A stretch of 64,000 nt of DNA from Thermoplasmatota archaeon (GTDB taxonomy: Archaea; Thermoplasmatota; Thermoplasmata; Thermoplasmatales; GCA-001856825), in NCBI GenBank assembly GCA_023379555.1, contig JAMCQR010000029.1:1-64000 (forward strand). The letters are read 5' to 3'. Position 1 is the first letter of the stretch, and every line of letters starts with the position of its first letter. The translations under genes and the position numbers were made by a program. Shown in pieces: positions 53,201 to 62,080 of the stretch. Under the pieces are notes generated by a model. The model worked only from the letters and a program-made list of their open reading frames with translations. It was not told the origin of the DNA and searched no databases.

Positions 53201-54214
53201 TTGTTAACAGTGATGAGAATCGGGCACAGACCCGAAAGAGATAAGCGGATAACCACACACGTCGCCCTGGTATCGAGAGCATTTGGTGCGGATAAAATTG
53301 TAGTGGATAAGGAAGATCAGAAGCTCAGGCACACCATAGAAAAAGTTACTGAGAAATTCGGAGGAGAGTTCAAAATCGAATTCCACTCACTGAAAGAGGA
53401 AATGAAGACATTCGACGGCATAAAAGTCCACCTCACAATGTACGGTATACCATACCAGCGGAAAATTGGGGAAATCCGGAGGAATGAGAATATACTGATT
53501 GTGGTGGGAGCTGAAAAAGTTCCCAGGGATGTCTATGAAATCGTCGATTACAACATTGCAGTTGAGAACCAGCCTCACTCAGAGGTCTCCGCCCTTGCCA
53601 TATTCCTGGAACATCTGGGCAGGAAGAGGAAATTGGAGGGAGAGCTGAAAATAGTTCCTCAAGCAAGAGGCAAGAAGGTTCTCAGGATTCCGGGAAGAGA
53701 AGAATGCCTTGACTTGCTGAGGAAATATGGTGCGGATGAGAACCTTATAGCACACTCCGTAATGTGCGCAAAAGTTGCCGGAAAGATGTCAGAAGGGTGC
53801 GAGGTCGACCTGCGATTGCTCGAGGCGGGTGCGCTCCTCCACGATATAGGAAAGACTGTCACAATGGGGATAGCACATGGTGCCGAAGGTTACTCAATTT
53901 TGAGAAAGGAAGGATACGACGAGAGGATTGCCAGGTTCTGCAGTACTCACGTGGGGGCAGGGCTTCTTAAAAAGACCGCAAGACATTTCCATCTCCCGGA
54001 CATGGATTATATACCCAGGACTACTGAAGAGAAAATAGTATGCCATTCAGATACTCTCCTGAAGGGCACAAGGGTGACAAGGGTGGAAGAAATAATGGAG
54101 GACTACAGACAGAAGGGGCTGGGAGATGAAGCAATTAGATTGAAAAAACTGGATGTGTACCTCCAAAAGAAATGTGGCTACAACATTGACGTTATACTGA
54201 AATTAAATCAATAA
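53201..54214 (+). CDS. trm56: Trm56-type tRNA C56 2'-O-methyltransferase fused to an HD domain
   Basis: A 337-residue fusion. Residues 1-160 are the SPOUT methyltransferase aTrm56 (RIGHRPERDKRITTHVALV and ILIVVGAEKVPRDVYEIVDY), which methylates C56 in the T-loop of archaeal tRNAs. Residues about 165-330 are an HD phosphohydrolase with all metal ligands: His185, His214-Asp215 (LLHDIGK), His226 and Asp284. Stand-alone aTrm56 is usually about 180 residues. TTG 53201 is the start, immediately after the upstream stop. The HD domain's substrate is unknown; a nucleotide or RNA 2',3'-cyclic phosphate is possible. Confidence 0.9.
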   Translation: MLTVMRIGHRPERDKRITTHVALVSRAFGADKIVVDKEDQKLRHTIEKVTEKFGGEFKIEFHSLKEEMKTFDGIKVHLTMYGIPYQRKIGEIRRNENILIVVGAEKVPRDVYEIVDYNIAVENQPHSEVSALAIFLEHLGRKRKLEGELKIVPQARGKKVLRIPGREECLDLLRKYGADENLIAHSVMCAKVAGKMSEGCEVDLRLLEAGALLHDIGKTVTMGIAHGAEGYSILRKEGYDERIARFCSTHVGAGLLKKTARHFHLPDMDYIPRTTEEKIVCHSDTLLKGTRVTRVEEIMEDYRQKGLGDEAIRLKKLDVYLQKKCGYNIDVILKLNQ

Positions 54215-54250
54215 AAAGATATCGAATAGAGTTTTTTAACTGGACAGTGT

Positions 54251-55117
54251 TTGACCTCTGTGAGAATAGTTCCTACCTCATATACCGAAGGGCTCACCTC
54301 GAAATTATCCTCTGCAATTCAAATCCCCATGGCAAGAGTTACTAGGAGAAGATTTGCGGACGGTGAACTGTATGTTAAGATGGAAGAGCAGTTTTCAGAG
54401 GCAATCCTAGTGGGAAATACTTACCCGGACCAAAGTATAATAGATATACTACTCACTCACGACGCAATCAAAAACGCAGGAGCGAAGAGGCAGATACTGG
54501 TGGTGCCCTATTTTGGATATGCAAGACAGGACTCCATGTTTCAACCTTATGAAGCGATCAGCGCAAAAGTAATTTCAGAGCTGCTATACAGCAGGTTTGA
54601 AAAGATATTCGTTGTGAACATGCACTCTCCAGAGGGGCTCGTGTTTCTGAAGGACAAGGGGGCAGAGATCAGGGCTGAATCAATCCTGGGGGAACAGGTA
54701 AAGAAGGACGAGAATGATCTTGTAGTCTCTCCAGACGGAGGATTTATGGAGGAGGCCAAGAACGTGGGTAGAGTTTCTGGCCTGGAGACGATAGCGCTGA
54801 TGAAAACAAGGATTTCAGATACAAAAGTCAAAATCGAGGTACCGGATGATTTCCAAATCAAGGGGAAGAAAGTTGCACTGGTGGACGACCTTATATCTAC
54901 GGGAGGCACGGTACTCGAGGCATCCAAAATATTGAAGGAGAAAGGTGCTTCTAAAATTAACGTATATTGCGTTCACGGGTTGTTTGTTGGCGGAACATCA
55001 AAGTACACTGGTTTTGTCGATGAGATAATTACCACTGATACAATCGAGGGGCCATTCTCAAAAATGAGTGTTTCCAATTTGGTCTCTTCAAAGTTAAGGG
55101 AGTATCTGCTTCTTTAA
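54251..55117 (+). CDS. prs: Ribose-phosphate pyrophosphokinase
   Basis: A 288-residue class of short archaeal PRPP synthetase. It shows RRRFADGELYVKM, the ATP-contacting PYFGYARQDSMF, a His-containing VVNMHSPEG and the PRPP loop VALVDDLISTGGT (about 211-223). It makes PRPP from ribose 5-phosphate and ATP for nucleotide and histidine synthesis. The start is TTG 54251, or GTG 54260 three codons later. It overlaps the convergent TPR gene by 24 bases. Confidence 0.93.
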   Translation: MTSVRIVPTSYTEGLTSKLSSAIQIPMARVTRRRFADGELYVKMEEQFSEAILVGNTYPDQSIIDILLTHDAIKNAGAKRQILVVPYFGYARQDSMFQPYEAISAKVISELLYSRFEKIFVVNMHSPEGLVFLKDKGAEIRAESILGEQVKKDENDLVVSPDGGFMEEAKNVGRVSGLETIALMKTRISDTKVKIEVPDDFQIKGKKVALVDDLISTGGTVLEASKILKEKGASKINVYCVHGLFVGGTSKYTGFVDEIITTDTIEGPFSKMSVSNLVSSKLREYLLL

Positions 55118-56398
55118 CTGGTTGAACCAATCCTCATCCTTGAAATTCTTGAATCTTCCTATATAGTTCTCCTTGAGTATTTTTGGTTCCAGTCTTAGTG
55201 CCATATTCAGGAAATTCCTGGTGCCTAACTCGTTTCCCTTGTAATCTGCGATAATGCTCTTTACCACCCACGCAAACGGATCCTTCTGGTTGTTTGCAAC
55301 GTATGCATTCATTTCCCTTTCCGCTTCATCGACATCAGTTTCCGCTAGAACGAGACATCTGTAGGCAGTTGGATTATGAAAAGATGATGCAAGTTTGAGC
55401 GAATAATCGTAATCCCCCCCATTTAATGCGATAAAGAAAATGTCCTCGTTACTTAGGCCAGCTTTCCTTGCGATCTCAATAGCATCACCAATATTCCCCT
55501 TATTTATCATTTTTGATATTCTAAGTTCAATAGGTTGTTCTTCCGGTGATATGCTATCCAGCACCTCAATGTATTCCTCCAGCATATTTCCCTCGACGCT
55601 GTCCGGGTCCATTGAAAGAATTTCCTTGATCTTTGCCTTGGCCAGATCAATTTTTCCATCATCTATCAGCATCTTTGCCTCTATTGAATATAACCTGGGC
55701 TCATTAGGGAGGACGTTCTTTGCCTCTTCGAGCATCTCGAGCCTCCCCTCATTTATCATGTGGATGTACGCTTCAAGGATCCTCTCTCTATCTCCAGTTT
55801 TCCTAAGTAATTCCAAATATTTTTTCTGACTTATTTCATCTCCTTCATAGAAGTTCATCAGTCTTTCTGCTATCTCCGCGTTGTTCGGATTTAGTTCAAG
55901 GGCCTTATTATAAGCGTTTATGGCATCTTCCCTCTTACCATTTCTTTCATAAACTTCTCCTAGCGCAACCTGAAGTTCATCGCTGCCTGGATTACCCTCA
56001 ATCGCCTCCTTCAGTAACTTTTCAAGGGAAAGTGTATCTTCTCCTCTCTCAAGAAAAAGTTTAGCATACGAATAAATTCCCTTAGAGTTTGACGGATCAA
56101 ACTTTAAAGCAAGTTCAAAACTCGATCTAGACAGTTCAATATTTTCAAGCATGACTAGAGTATTGCTGATTGAATATAAAATGTCAGAAATATTTTTTCT
56201 CTCTGTTTCAGGGACTTGGTCAGCATTAAGGTTCGCTAGAGAATCAAGTGCTTTTTTATATAAGGTAACGGCCTCCTCTTTTTTCCCGTCCTTTTCTACG
56301 TTCTTTGCATGGGCGTAAGCAGAGGAGAAAGAGTCAACTACTGCCTTTATACTGCGCGGTGCAGTTGTCTTGTCAGTACTTCTTCTAAATAACGGCAC
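55094..56398 (-). CDS. TPR-repeat protein
   Basis: A 434-residue cytoplasmic helical protein with at least three clear tetratricopeptide repeats in the first half (for example AVTLYKKALDSLANL, SSFELALKFDPSN and AINAYNKALELNPNNAE) and degenerate ones later. There is no signal peptide. Such repeats scaffold protein complexes; the partner is unknown. It stands alone between a convergent prs and a co-directional aminotransferase. Confidence 0.85.
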   Translation of the reverse strand: MPLFRRSTDKTTAPRSIKAVVDSFSSAYAHAKNVEKDGKKEEAVTLYKKALDSLANLNADQVPETERKNISDILYSISNTLVMLENIELSRSSFELALKFDPSNSKGIYSYAKLFLERGEDTLSLEKLLKEAIEGNPGSDELQVALGEVYERNGKREDAINAYNKALELNPNNAEIAERLMNFYEGDEISQKKYLELLRKTGDRERILEAYIHMINEGRLEMLEEAKNVLPNEPRLYSIEAKMLIDDGKIDLAKAKIKEILSMDPDSVEGNMLEEYIEVLDSISPEEQPIELRISKMINKGNIGDAIEIARKAGLSNEDIFFIALNGGDYDYSLKLASSFHNPTAYRCLVLAETDVDEAEREMNAYVANNQKDPFAWVVKSIIADYKGNELGTRNFLNMALRLEPKILKENYIGRFKNFKDEDWFNQLKKQILP

Positions 56399-56451
56399 GT
56401 CCAGCCACTTTTTCCTTATCTATTCTTTCCTTTAAGAATGTTATCATGTTT

Positions 56452-57651
56452 TTAGGTGTATCTTCTAAACACTTCTGCTAGTCTCTTCACACCTTCAACA
56501 ATGTCCTCATCGGTGCTGTATGTGAAATTCAGTCTCATTGATTCGTGATTGCTTTCGTCAAAATAAAATGCCGAACCGACGACATAAGCTACCTTCATCT
56601 CCATGGCCTTCTGGAACAGTTTGTCCGTATTCGCCCCCTTCTTTGTCACCCAAGTGAACATACCCCCCTTAGGCCTGGTATACTCTACGTCACCCGGGAA
56701 GTATTCTTCAAATGATTCTATCATCATATCTCTCTTATGCCTGTAAAGGGAGATGATCTTCGGTATCTGCCTGTCCATATACCCCTTCGTAACATATCCT
56801 TCTGCAATGTATTCCGAAATGGTACTGGATGCAAGGTCCACTGCCTGTTTTGCGAGATTCAACTTCTCCACGATGTCCTTGGTTGCTATCACATACCCAA
56901 GCCTGAATCCAGGTGCGAGTACCTTAGAGAACGTACTGAGGTAGACGACGCTCCCATCTCTGTCCATAGACTTGATTGATGGAATCTTGCTACCTTCGAA
57001 CCTGAGATTTCCATAAGGATCATCCTCTATGATGATTATACCTCTCTCACTCGCTATCTCCAGCAGCTCTCTCCTCCTTTCATAGCTCATTGTAATGCCC
57101 GTTGGATTCTGGAAATTCGGAATCACGTATATGAATCTGGGATCAGGGTAGTCCTTCAACGTTTTCCTCAGTTCATCCACAATGATTCCATCATCATCCA
57201 TAGGAACTCCGATCATGTTGATGTTGGAAGCCCTAAGGGCAGTGATAGTTCCCGTGTATGTCGGCGCCTCGCTTATAACGTACTCACCCGGATTCGCAAA
57301 TATCTTTCCAAGCATGTACAGTGCCTCCTGCGACCCGGTGGTCTGGAGAATTTCTTCGGGCAAACAGTCAATGTCTTCCTTGATCCTCATTCTTTCAGCG
57401 AGTGCCCTGTTCAGGGATTTCAGGCCTTCTGTAGCCCCGTATTGCAGCATCTTCTTTCCATTAATTTTCAGCTGCTCCTCGAAGATTTCTTTCAACTCTT
57501 CCAGCGGGAACGATTCAGGGTTTGGCAGTCCGCCTCCAAAGGATATAATGTCCGGGCTCTCTGTAACCCTGAGAAGCATTCTTATAGCTGACGGTTTCAT
57601 CGTCCCAGCCAGATCTGAAAACTTCTTGTTAAGGGGATTATTCATGGCCAT
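56452..57651 (-). CDS. PLP-dependent aminotransferase, class I/II (2-aminoadipate/aromatic type)
   Basis: A 399-residue fold-type I aminotransferase. It has ISFGGGLPNPESFP at the N-terminus, TTGSQEALYMLG, NFQNPTGITMS and the PLP lysine in STFSKVLAPGFRLGY (about residue 245). This pattern is that of LysN/ARO8-type enzymes acting on 2-aminoadipate, aromatic or branched amino acids. The exact substrate is not resolved. A second in-frame ATG two codons in (57645) is an equal start. Confidence 0.9.
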   Translation of the reverse strand: MAMNNPLNKKFSDLAGTMKPSAIRMLLRVTESPDIISFGGGLPNPESFPLEELKEIFEEQLKINGKKMLQYGATEGLKSLNRALAERMRIKEDIDCLPEEILQTTGSQEALYMLGKIFANPGEYVISEAPTYTGTITALRASNINMIGVPMDDDGIIVDELRKTLKDYPDPRFIYVIPNFQNPTGITMSYERRRELLEIASERGIIIIEDDPYGNLRFEGSKIPSIKSMDRDGSVVYLSTFSKVLAPGFRLGYVIATKDIVEKLNLAKQAVDLASSTISEYIAEGYVTKGYMDRQIPKIISLYRHKRDMMIESFEEYFPGDVEYTRPKGGMFTWVTKKGANTDKLFQKAMEMKVAYVVGSAFYFDESNHESMRLNFTYSTDEDIVEGVKRLAEVFRRYT

Positions 57652-57699
57652 GCCCCTGAATTCCAGCGTTATGTAAAAATGTTTTGCAATGGACCGTTA

Positions 57700-58842
57700 T
57701 CATAAGTCATTCATTTTGTCCAGAACTGGCCTCAGAATCGTAGCAGAGTGAAATTTCTCCCCGTAGATTACCTTCTTTATTACGCCACCTATGACTTTCA
57801 TTTCTTGGGGCCTCAACCCCCTCATTGTTGCCTCATTGAGGCCAACCCGCCCGATCCTGTCGATCAATATGTGGTGTCTCTCCAGTTTTCTTGACAACTC
57901 TGCGGGATTCTCGTGATCGAGCATGAACATGCAACTTTCGGTTACCTCTGGTTCATTCACAAAATGTACCTGAAACTCCCGAAGAGTCTTGATCAGTGCC
58001 TCTGTGTTCTTGATGCAACGCACGCCATAATCACTTCTCTCTAGAAACTCAAAGGAAATTCCCAGTGCAGCTATCCTCGCCAGATGAAAATTATCGTAAT
58101 ATTTCCAGATGACTTGTTCCTTTATCTTGTTCTCAAACTCACCCTTGCCGATTATAATGCCCCCTTGCGGACCCGGGAAATTCTTATGGGTGCTACCATA
58201 CAGGATATCCACCAGGTCCAGGTCTTTCTGGAATAATCCTTGAGACAATAGCCCCAGAACGTGGGATGCATCATAAAGGATCAATGAATCTGGGAAAAAC
58301 TTCCTTAATTTTTTCAGGTCATATGGATGGAAGAAGACGCTGGCTCCCAGAACCAGGGCGGCATAGTCAGTTTCAATCCCGCCCAATTTTTCGTAATCTA
58401 TCTTCCAGTTCTTCATTGGAAATTTTCTTCCCTTGAGGCCGAACATTCTTGGAAGATAAATGGACTCGTAGCCGTCATATCCACCCCATTCCTGCGGGAT
58501 GTAAAGGAAACTGTCTCCTTTCTTTAACAAATTTCCCAAAACTTGCATTGCAGCAAGATGTCCTGAAATTGGCCTCACATCAGCAAAATCCATTTTAAAT
58601 GACAATGCTGCAAGTTTCTCTGTTCTCTCAATCAATTCCTCTGAAAATCTTGTGCCCGCATAAGCGTTGTCCATCTTACTTCCCCTGTACTCAGAATCCA
58701 TGCTGAGAGAATACCTGTGGTTGAAATCTGAAGATAGCGCCATTGTGGCATTCCTGGTCATAACGTTCTCGGATGGTTGCAGGGGAACCACAGATCTTCT
58801 TAGATTTTCTTGTTTCTTAAGCAAATCAGAGATGGAGGGCAT
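57700..58842 (-). CDS. Serine hydroxymethyltransferase-like PLP enzyme
   Basis: A 380-residue protein of the SHMT family. It has PLQPSENVMTRNATMALSS near the start (the Leu-x-Pro-Ser-Glu-Asn motif), YDASHVLGL with the Asp-His that bind PLP, and the PLP lysine in YGSTHKNFPGPQGG (Lys220). It is about 40 residues shorter than standard GlyA and several usual blocks diverge, so the cofactor or substrate may differ. ATG 58842 is favoured over 58860 because a TATA-like CACATATATTT (58863-58873) would give a leaderless mRNA. Confidence 0.83.
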   Translation of the reverse strand: MPSISDLLKKQENLRRSVVPLQPSENVMTRNATMALSSDFNHRYSLSMDSEYRGSKMDNAYAGTRFSEELIERTEKLAALSFKMDFADVRPISGHLAAMQVLGNLLKKGDSFLYIPQEWGGYDGYESIYLPRMFGLKGRKFPMKNWKIDYEKLGGIETDYAALVLGASVFFHPYDLKKLRKFFPDSLILYDASHVLGLLSQGLFQKDLDLVDILYGSTHKNFPGPQGGIIIGKGEFENKIKEQVIWKYYDNFHLARIAALGISFEFLERSDYGVRCIKNTEALIKTLREFQVHFVNEPEVTESCMFMLDHENPAELSRKLERHHILIDRIGRVGLNEATMRGLRPQEMKVIGGVIKKVIYGEKFHSATILRPVLDKMNDL

Positions 58843-59065
58843 ACACCATGATCGTTTCATTAGAAATATATGTGTTTGTTATCTCGTAATTCCTTTTTCA
58901 TTAACCTTGTGCAATATTCACATAACATTTAGAACAGCGTCGAAAATGGCTCGATTGAAAATTCGGGGGGTCCAGGTACAAATTAGAAAAAGAAGGGAAT
59001 TGTTAGCCTTAAGCCAATGGAAATGGATGATAGATAGAGGATAAATGTGGACAAATGACAGCCCA

Positions 59066-59875
59066 TTACTGGTCAGACTTGCATTTATTTTTATTGACAT
59101 AAATATCGTATACCATGTGGTTTGTAGAAGGGGAATAGCTTTTTACCTTTCTGGACTCATACTTGACGACCTCCTTCAGTTGATCCAGTTTCCTCCCTAT
59201 TAGCTCGCTATTTCTTCTTTCGGCTGCGTGCAGGTGGATTGTTCCCTCATTTTTGAGAATCCTGAAGGCTTTGGCCAGGAACTGGAGCGAATCAAAGTGA
59301 CCCATTATGACTCTATCAGCGACATTCTCATATGGAAAGTCGCCGGAATTTCCAAAGTACGGGAAGAGATTCTCCGCGTGGTTCAGTTTCTTGTTCATTA
59401 TTAAATAGTGGAACGACACCGGATTTATTTCGCAGGAGTATATTCTTTTGACCCTGGGCGCTATCGGGATTGAGAAGTATCCAATTCCTGCAAACATATC
59501 AACTACTGTTTCTCCCAACCTCACCTTTCCTGTCAATCTGTGGCGTTCAAATTTGTTTCCCTTTGAAAACATGATAACAGACGGGTCAAATCTGTAGATT
59601 ATTCCGTCCTCCACGTTAGTCATCGGGGTTCTCACCCCTGCCAACAGTTCTGTGGAAGGAATCCTCATAGCGTCATCAATTCTGCCAATTTCGTAAACAG
59701 ACCATAATTTCAGGGTAGCCAGATAAGCTTTGGCAATTTTCCCTTTATTTTCAGGAGAATTATTCCTAAAGTTTATAATGATAGATTTACCTATAATCTG
59801 GAAATTTCGGGGAAGGTCCTTCTCAGGAATACCTGTAATGGTGGATATCTTGTCATATAGATCAACTCTTCTCAT
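59066..59875 (-). CDS. taw2: Taw2/Trm5-family tRNA wyosine methyltransferase-fold enzyme
   Basis: A 269-residue SAM-binding enzyme. MFSKGNKFERHRL (about 102-114) precedes the SAM motif VVDMFAGIGYFSIP (about 124-137) and ACEINP-like YSCEINPVSFHYL. The block differs from Trm5 (NPRLSTERLR) and fits TYW2/Taw2, which transfers an aminocarboxypropyl group to the wyosine base at G37 of tRNA-Phe. Trm5 activity is the alternative. It is last in the top6 operon, overlapping the MFS gene by 14 bases. Confidence 0.82.
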   Translation of the reverse strand: MRRVDLYDKISTITGIPEKDLPRNFQIIGKSIIINFRNNSPENKGKIAKAYLATLKLWSVYEIGRIDDAMRIPSTELLAGVRTPMTNVEDGIIYRFDPSVIMFSKGNKFERHRLTGKVRLGETVVDMFAGIGYFSIPIAPRVKRIYSCEINPVSFHYLIMNKKLNHAENLFPYFGNSGDFPYENVADRVIMGHFDSLQFLAKAFRILKNEGTIHLHAAERRNSELIGRKLDQLKEVVKYESRKVKSYSPSTNHMVYDIYVNKNKCKSDQ

Positions 59876-61013
59876 AAGGTCTCACCTTAAGGAGTATCCA
59901 TAAAATTCCTGCAATAAGCGAAAGAAACGAGAAATAAAGGAACATTGAGTTGAGTCCAACAAGCGATGCAATGGAGGCAGTGGCAAAAGGGGCCGCAATG
60001 CCACCAAGATTCCCCCATGAATTCATCCATCCGCCAACAAGTGCCGAGCTATCTTTTCCAGCTAACCTTGTAGAATATCTCCACGAAGAGAGAAGAATTG
60101 GATTAAGGAGAGATAAGATCACTGTCACCATTATGAGGAAGATGTACTGGTTATGGAAGAATGCGATCGAAATCATGGAGAAGAAAAGGACGAAATAGGA
60201 TGCCACAGTTATAACTGCATCTCTTTTGGCTCTATCTAAAATGTAGCCTGAGATGATGGCGGTAAAACCCATCAGGATCCAGGGGGCAGAATAGAACACA
60301 AAGTTCCCTTGCTCAATTCCATATCTGTCGACAAGAAATGATGGATACCATGTCAGGAAGACGTAGAAGAGGAAGTCATAGAGAAAAAATGTAACTCCAA
60401 ATATCCACAAATTAGGGTTCCGCAGAATTGACCATCTGGCTTTTTGCTCTATCTTTTTGAATTCTGTCTTCAGGAATGTGAGGATCGTCCCAGTTATTAT
60501 TCCCGCAACTACGAAGATCGCGATTGGAAAGATGAGGACTGGCTCCAACTTGAACAGTGAAAATGCAACAAACGGCACCACGGCTGGTGACATATCTGCA
60601 AGGAATGAAACATACCCAGTTGCCTTACCATATTCTTCGTCGTCGTAATGCAGTCTTACAAGGAACATGATGGATGGGAATATCGGCCCCTGGGATAAGC
60701 CCATAAGAAATGCGAGAACCACTGCCTCCCCAAAGGATCTCTCCTCCGTCAGCAGTAATAGGAATATAGACCATAGAACGAGGGAAATCCCTGATATTCT
60801 TGCAGGGCCAAATCTCTCAGAAAGCTTTCCTCCAGGTATTTGCATTATGGTGTAGCCGATGTAGAATGATGAGAAAAGGATTGAAAATATGACTTTTGAA
60901 CTTATTCCATAATTTGTCATGAACTGGGTATACATCACCGAAATTGCATATCTGTCCCCCAGAGCGAAAAAACCGGCAAGGGCTGCGAGGACGATAATGG
61001 GGACTCTCTTCAT
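59862..61013 (-). CDS. MFS transporter
   Basis: A 383-residue, 12-helix major facilitator protein. The family loop between helices 2 and 3 reads GGKLSERFGPARI, and the equivalent in the second half is GYILDRAKRDAVI. The nearest impression is of the anion:cation symporter (ACS/phthalate) group, from helix 1 and VRLHYDDEEYGKATGYVSF. The substrate is unknown. It overlaps top6A by 4 bases upstream, so it belongs to the topoisomerase operon, though the functional reason is unclear. Confidence 0.9.
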   Translation of the reverse strand: MKRVPIIVLAALAGFFALGDRYAISVMYTQFMTNYGISSKVIFSILFSSFYIGYTIMQIPGGKLSERFGPARISGISLVLWSIFLLLLTEERSFGEAVVLAFLMGLSQGPIFPSIMFLVRLHYDDEEYGKATGYVSFLADMSPAVVPFVAFSLFKLEPVLIFPIAIFVVAGIITGTILTFLKTEFKKIEQKARWSILRNPNLWIFGVTFFLYDFLFYVFLTWYPSFLVDRYGIEQGNFVFYSAPWILMGFTAIISGYILDRAKRDAVITVASYFVLFFSMISIAFFHNQYIFLIMVTVILSLLNPILLSSWRYSTRLAGKDSSALVGGWMNSWGNLGGIAAPFATASIASLVGLNSMFLYFSFLSLIAGILWILLKVRPYEKS

Positions 61014-62080
61014 ATAGTCCCAATCTCTCTCAGTTTTTCCGGAAGGTATTTGTCGGTAACGAAATCAAGGCCATACTTGGCGAGCGCCTGTTGTTCAGCC
61101 TTTCTTCCAAGTCTCAGCATTTCAGTTATCTCCCCCTTCCAGAATGGAATGTTAAATCTAGGGTCTTCCAATTCTGCATTTAGTGCCTCTACGTCCTTAT
61201 CACTCAGCTTATCTGTAGGGAGATCATATCTCGTGATGTCGGTGGCAGTGATCCCAACAAACTCGGAACTCGGTGTTGCCAGAATATCGGATATGTGCGC
61301 GGTCTTTATTGCGCCATAGGCAATTGAAGCAAATATCCTGAAGCTCCAAGGGTCCCCATCCGTGAATACCACTATGGGAACGTTCAGCTCTTTGTTTAAT
61401 CTGTTGATCAATCTCTTGGTGCTCCTAGAAGGCTGTCCCTTCACGTGAACGAGAAGACTTCTCATCTTTTCGTCAAACCTATTTTCAACAAGTCTGTCAA
61501 ACATACCTCCTGTTTCGATTGCCAGCACAAAATCAACGTCATGTGACTCAAATTGTATTTTCTCGGGCTCAACATTGTAGGGTATTGTGTAACCAGCATC
61601 CCCCACATCATCCCTGCAGTTAAGTCTCTTCCATTCACCTTTCCTGTTCATTTCCTTCAGGGTGATGTTTCCAATAACCGAAGCACCGCTCTCTTCAGGC
61701 CTGAGCCTCATCTCCTCCCTTAGAAGGCTCGTTATCACCTCCAGATCCTCGGTCATCAGGTCAGACTCATCCTGGCTCTCAAACTTCCCCAGATTCCATC
61801 CCTCGGAGATATAATACATCTCTCTCAGAGTTGAGGTCTTTCCACCAGCATCCATTTCATCAATGAAGTCCATGATGTAAAGCATTTTCAGGATGCTTTT
61901 TGCAGAACTTGCTTTGGACGCATATCTGCTAACAATGTTATTTCCATATTTCCAGACCCCAGATAAATTGTCAAACACAATATTTTCCTTATTCCTGGAT
62001 TTCAACTCAACTTTTGGCACCTGTCCTGCTGCCATTTCATCGTATATTTTCTTCACCAAATCCTTTAGTTTCTCATTCAT
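61010..62080 (-). CDS. top6A: DNA topoisomerase VI subunit A
   Basis: A 356-residue Spo11-like DNA-cleaving subunit. The CAP domain carries the catalytic Tyr in STLREMYYISEG (Tyr90 by the R-X3-Y pattern). The Toprim domain has Glu189 (FVLAIETGGMFDRL) and the DxD in VVFTDGDPWSFRIF (Asp241, Asp243). ATG 62080 overlaps the top6B stop by 8 bases; an upstream start would lie inside top6B. With subunit B it relaxes and decatenates DNA by double-strand passage. Confidence 0.94.
   Translation of the reverse strand: MNEKLKDLVKKIYDEMAAGQVPKVELKSRNKENIVFDNLSGVWKYGNNIVSRYASKASSAKSILKMLYIMDFIDEMDAGGKTSTLREMYYISEGWNLGKFESQDESDLMTEDLEVITSLLREEMRLRPEESGASVIGNITLKEMNRKGEWKRLNCRDDVGDAGYTIPYNVEPEKIQFESHDVDFVLAIETGGMFDRLVENRFDEKMRSLLVHVKGQPSRSTKRLINRLNKELNVPIVVFTDGDPWSFRIFASIAYGAIKTAHISDILATPSSEFVGITATDITRYDLPTDKLSDKDVEALNAELEDPRFNIPFWKGEITEMLRLGRKAEQQALAKYGLDFVTDKYLPEKLREIGTI

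Noticed and set aside
58667..59100. Frames on both strands in the gap between the SHMT-like and Taw2-like genes
   Set aside because: They overlap the SHMT-like gene or lack a start signal and hydrophobic or domain pattern; the roughly 200-base gap shows nothing else.
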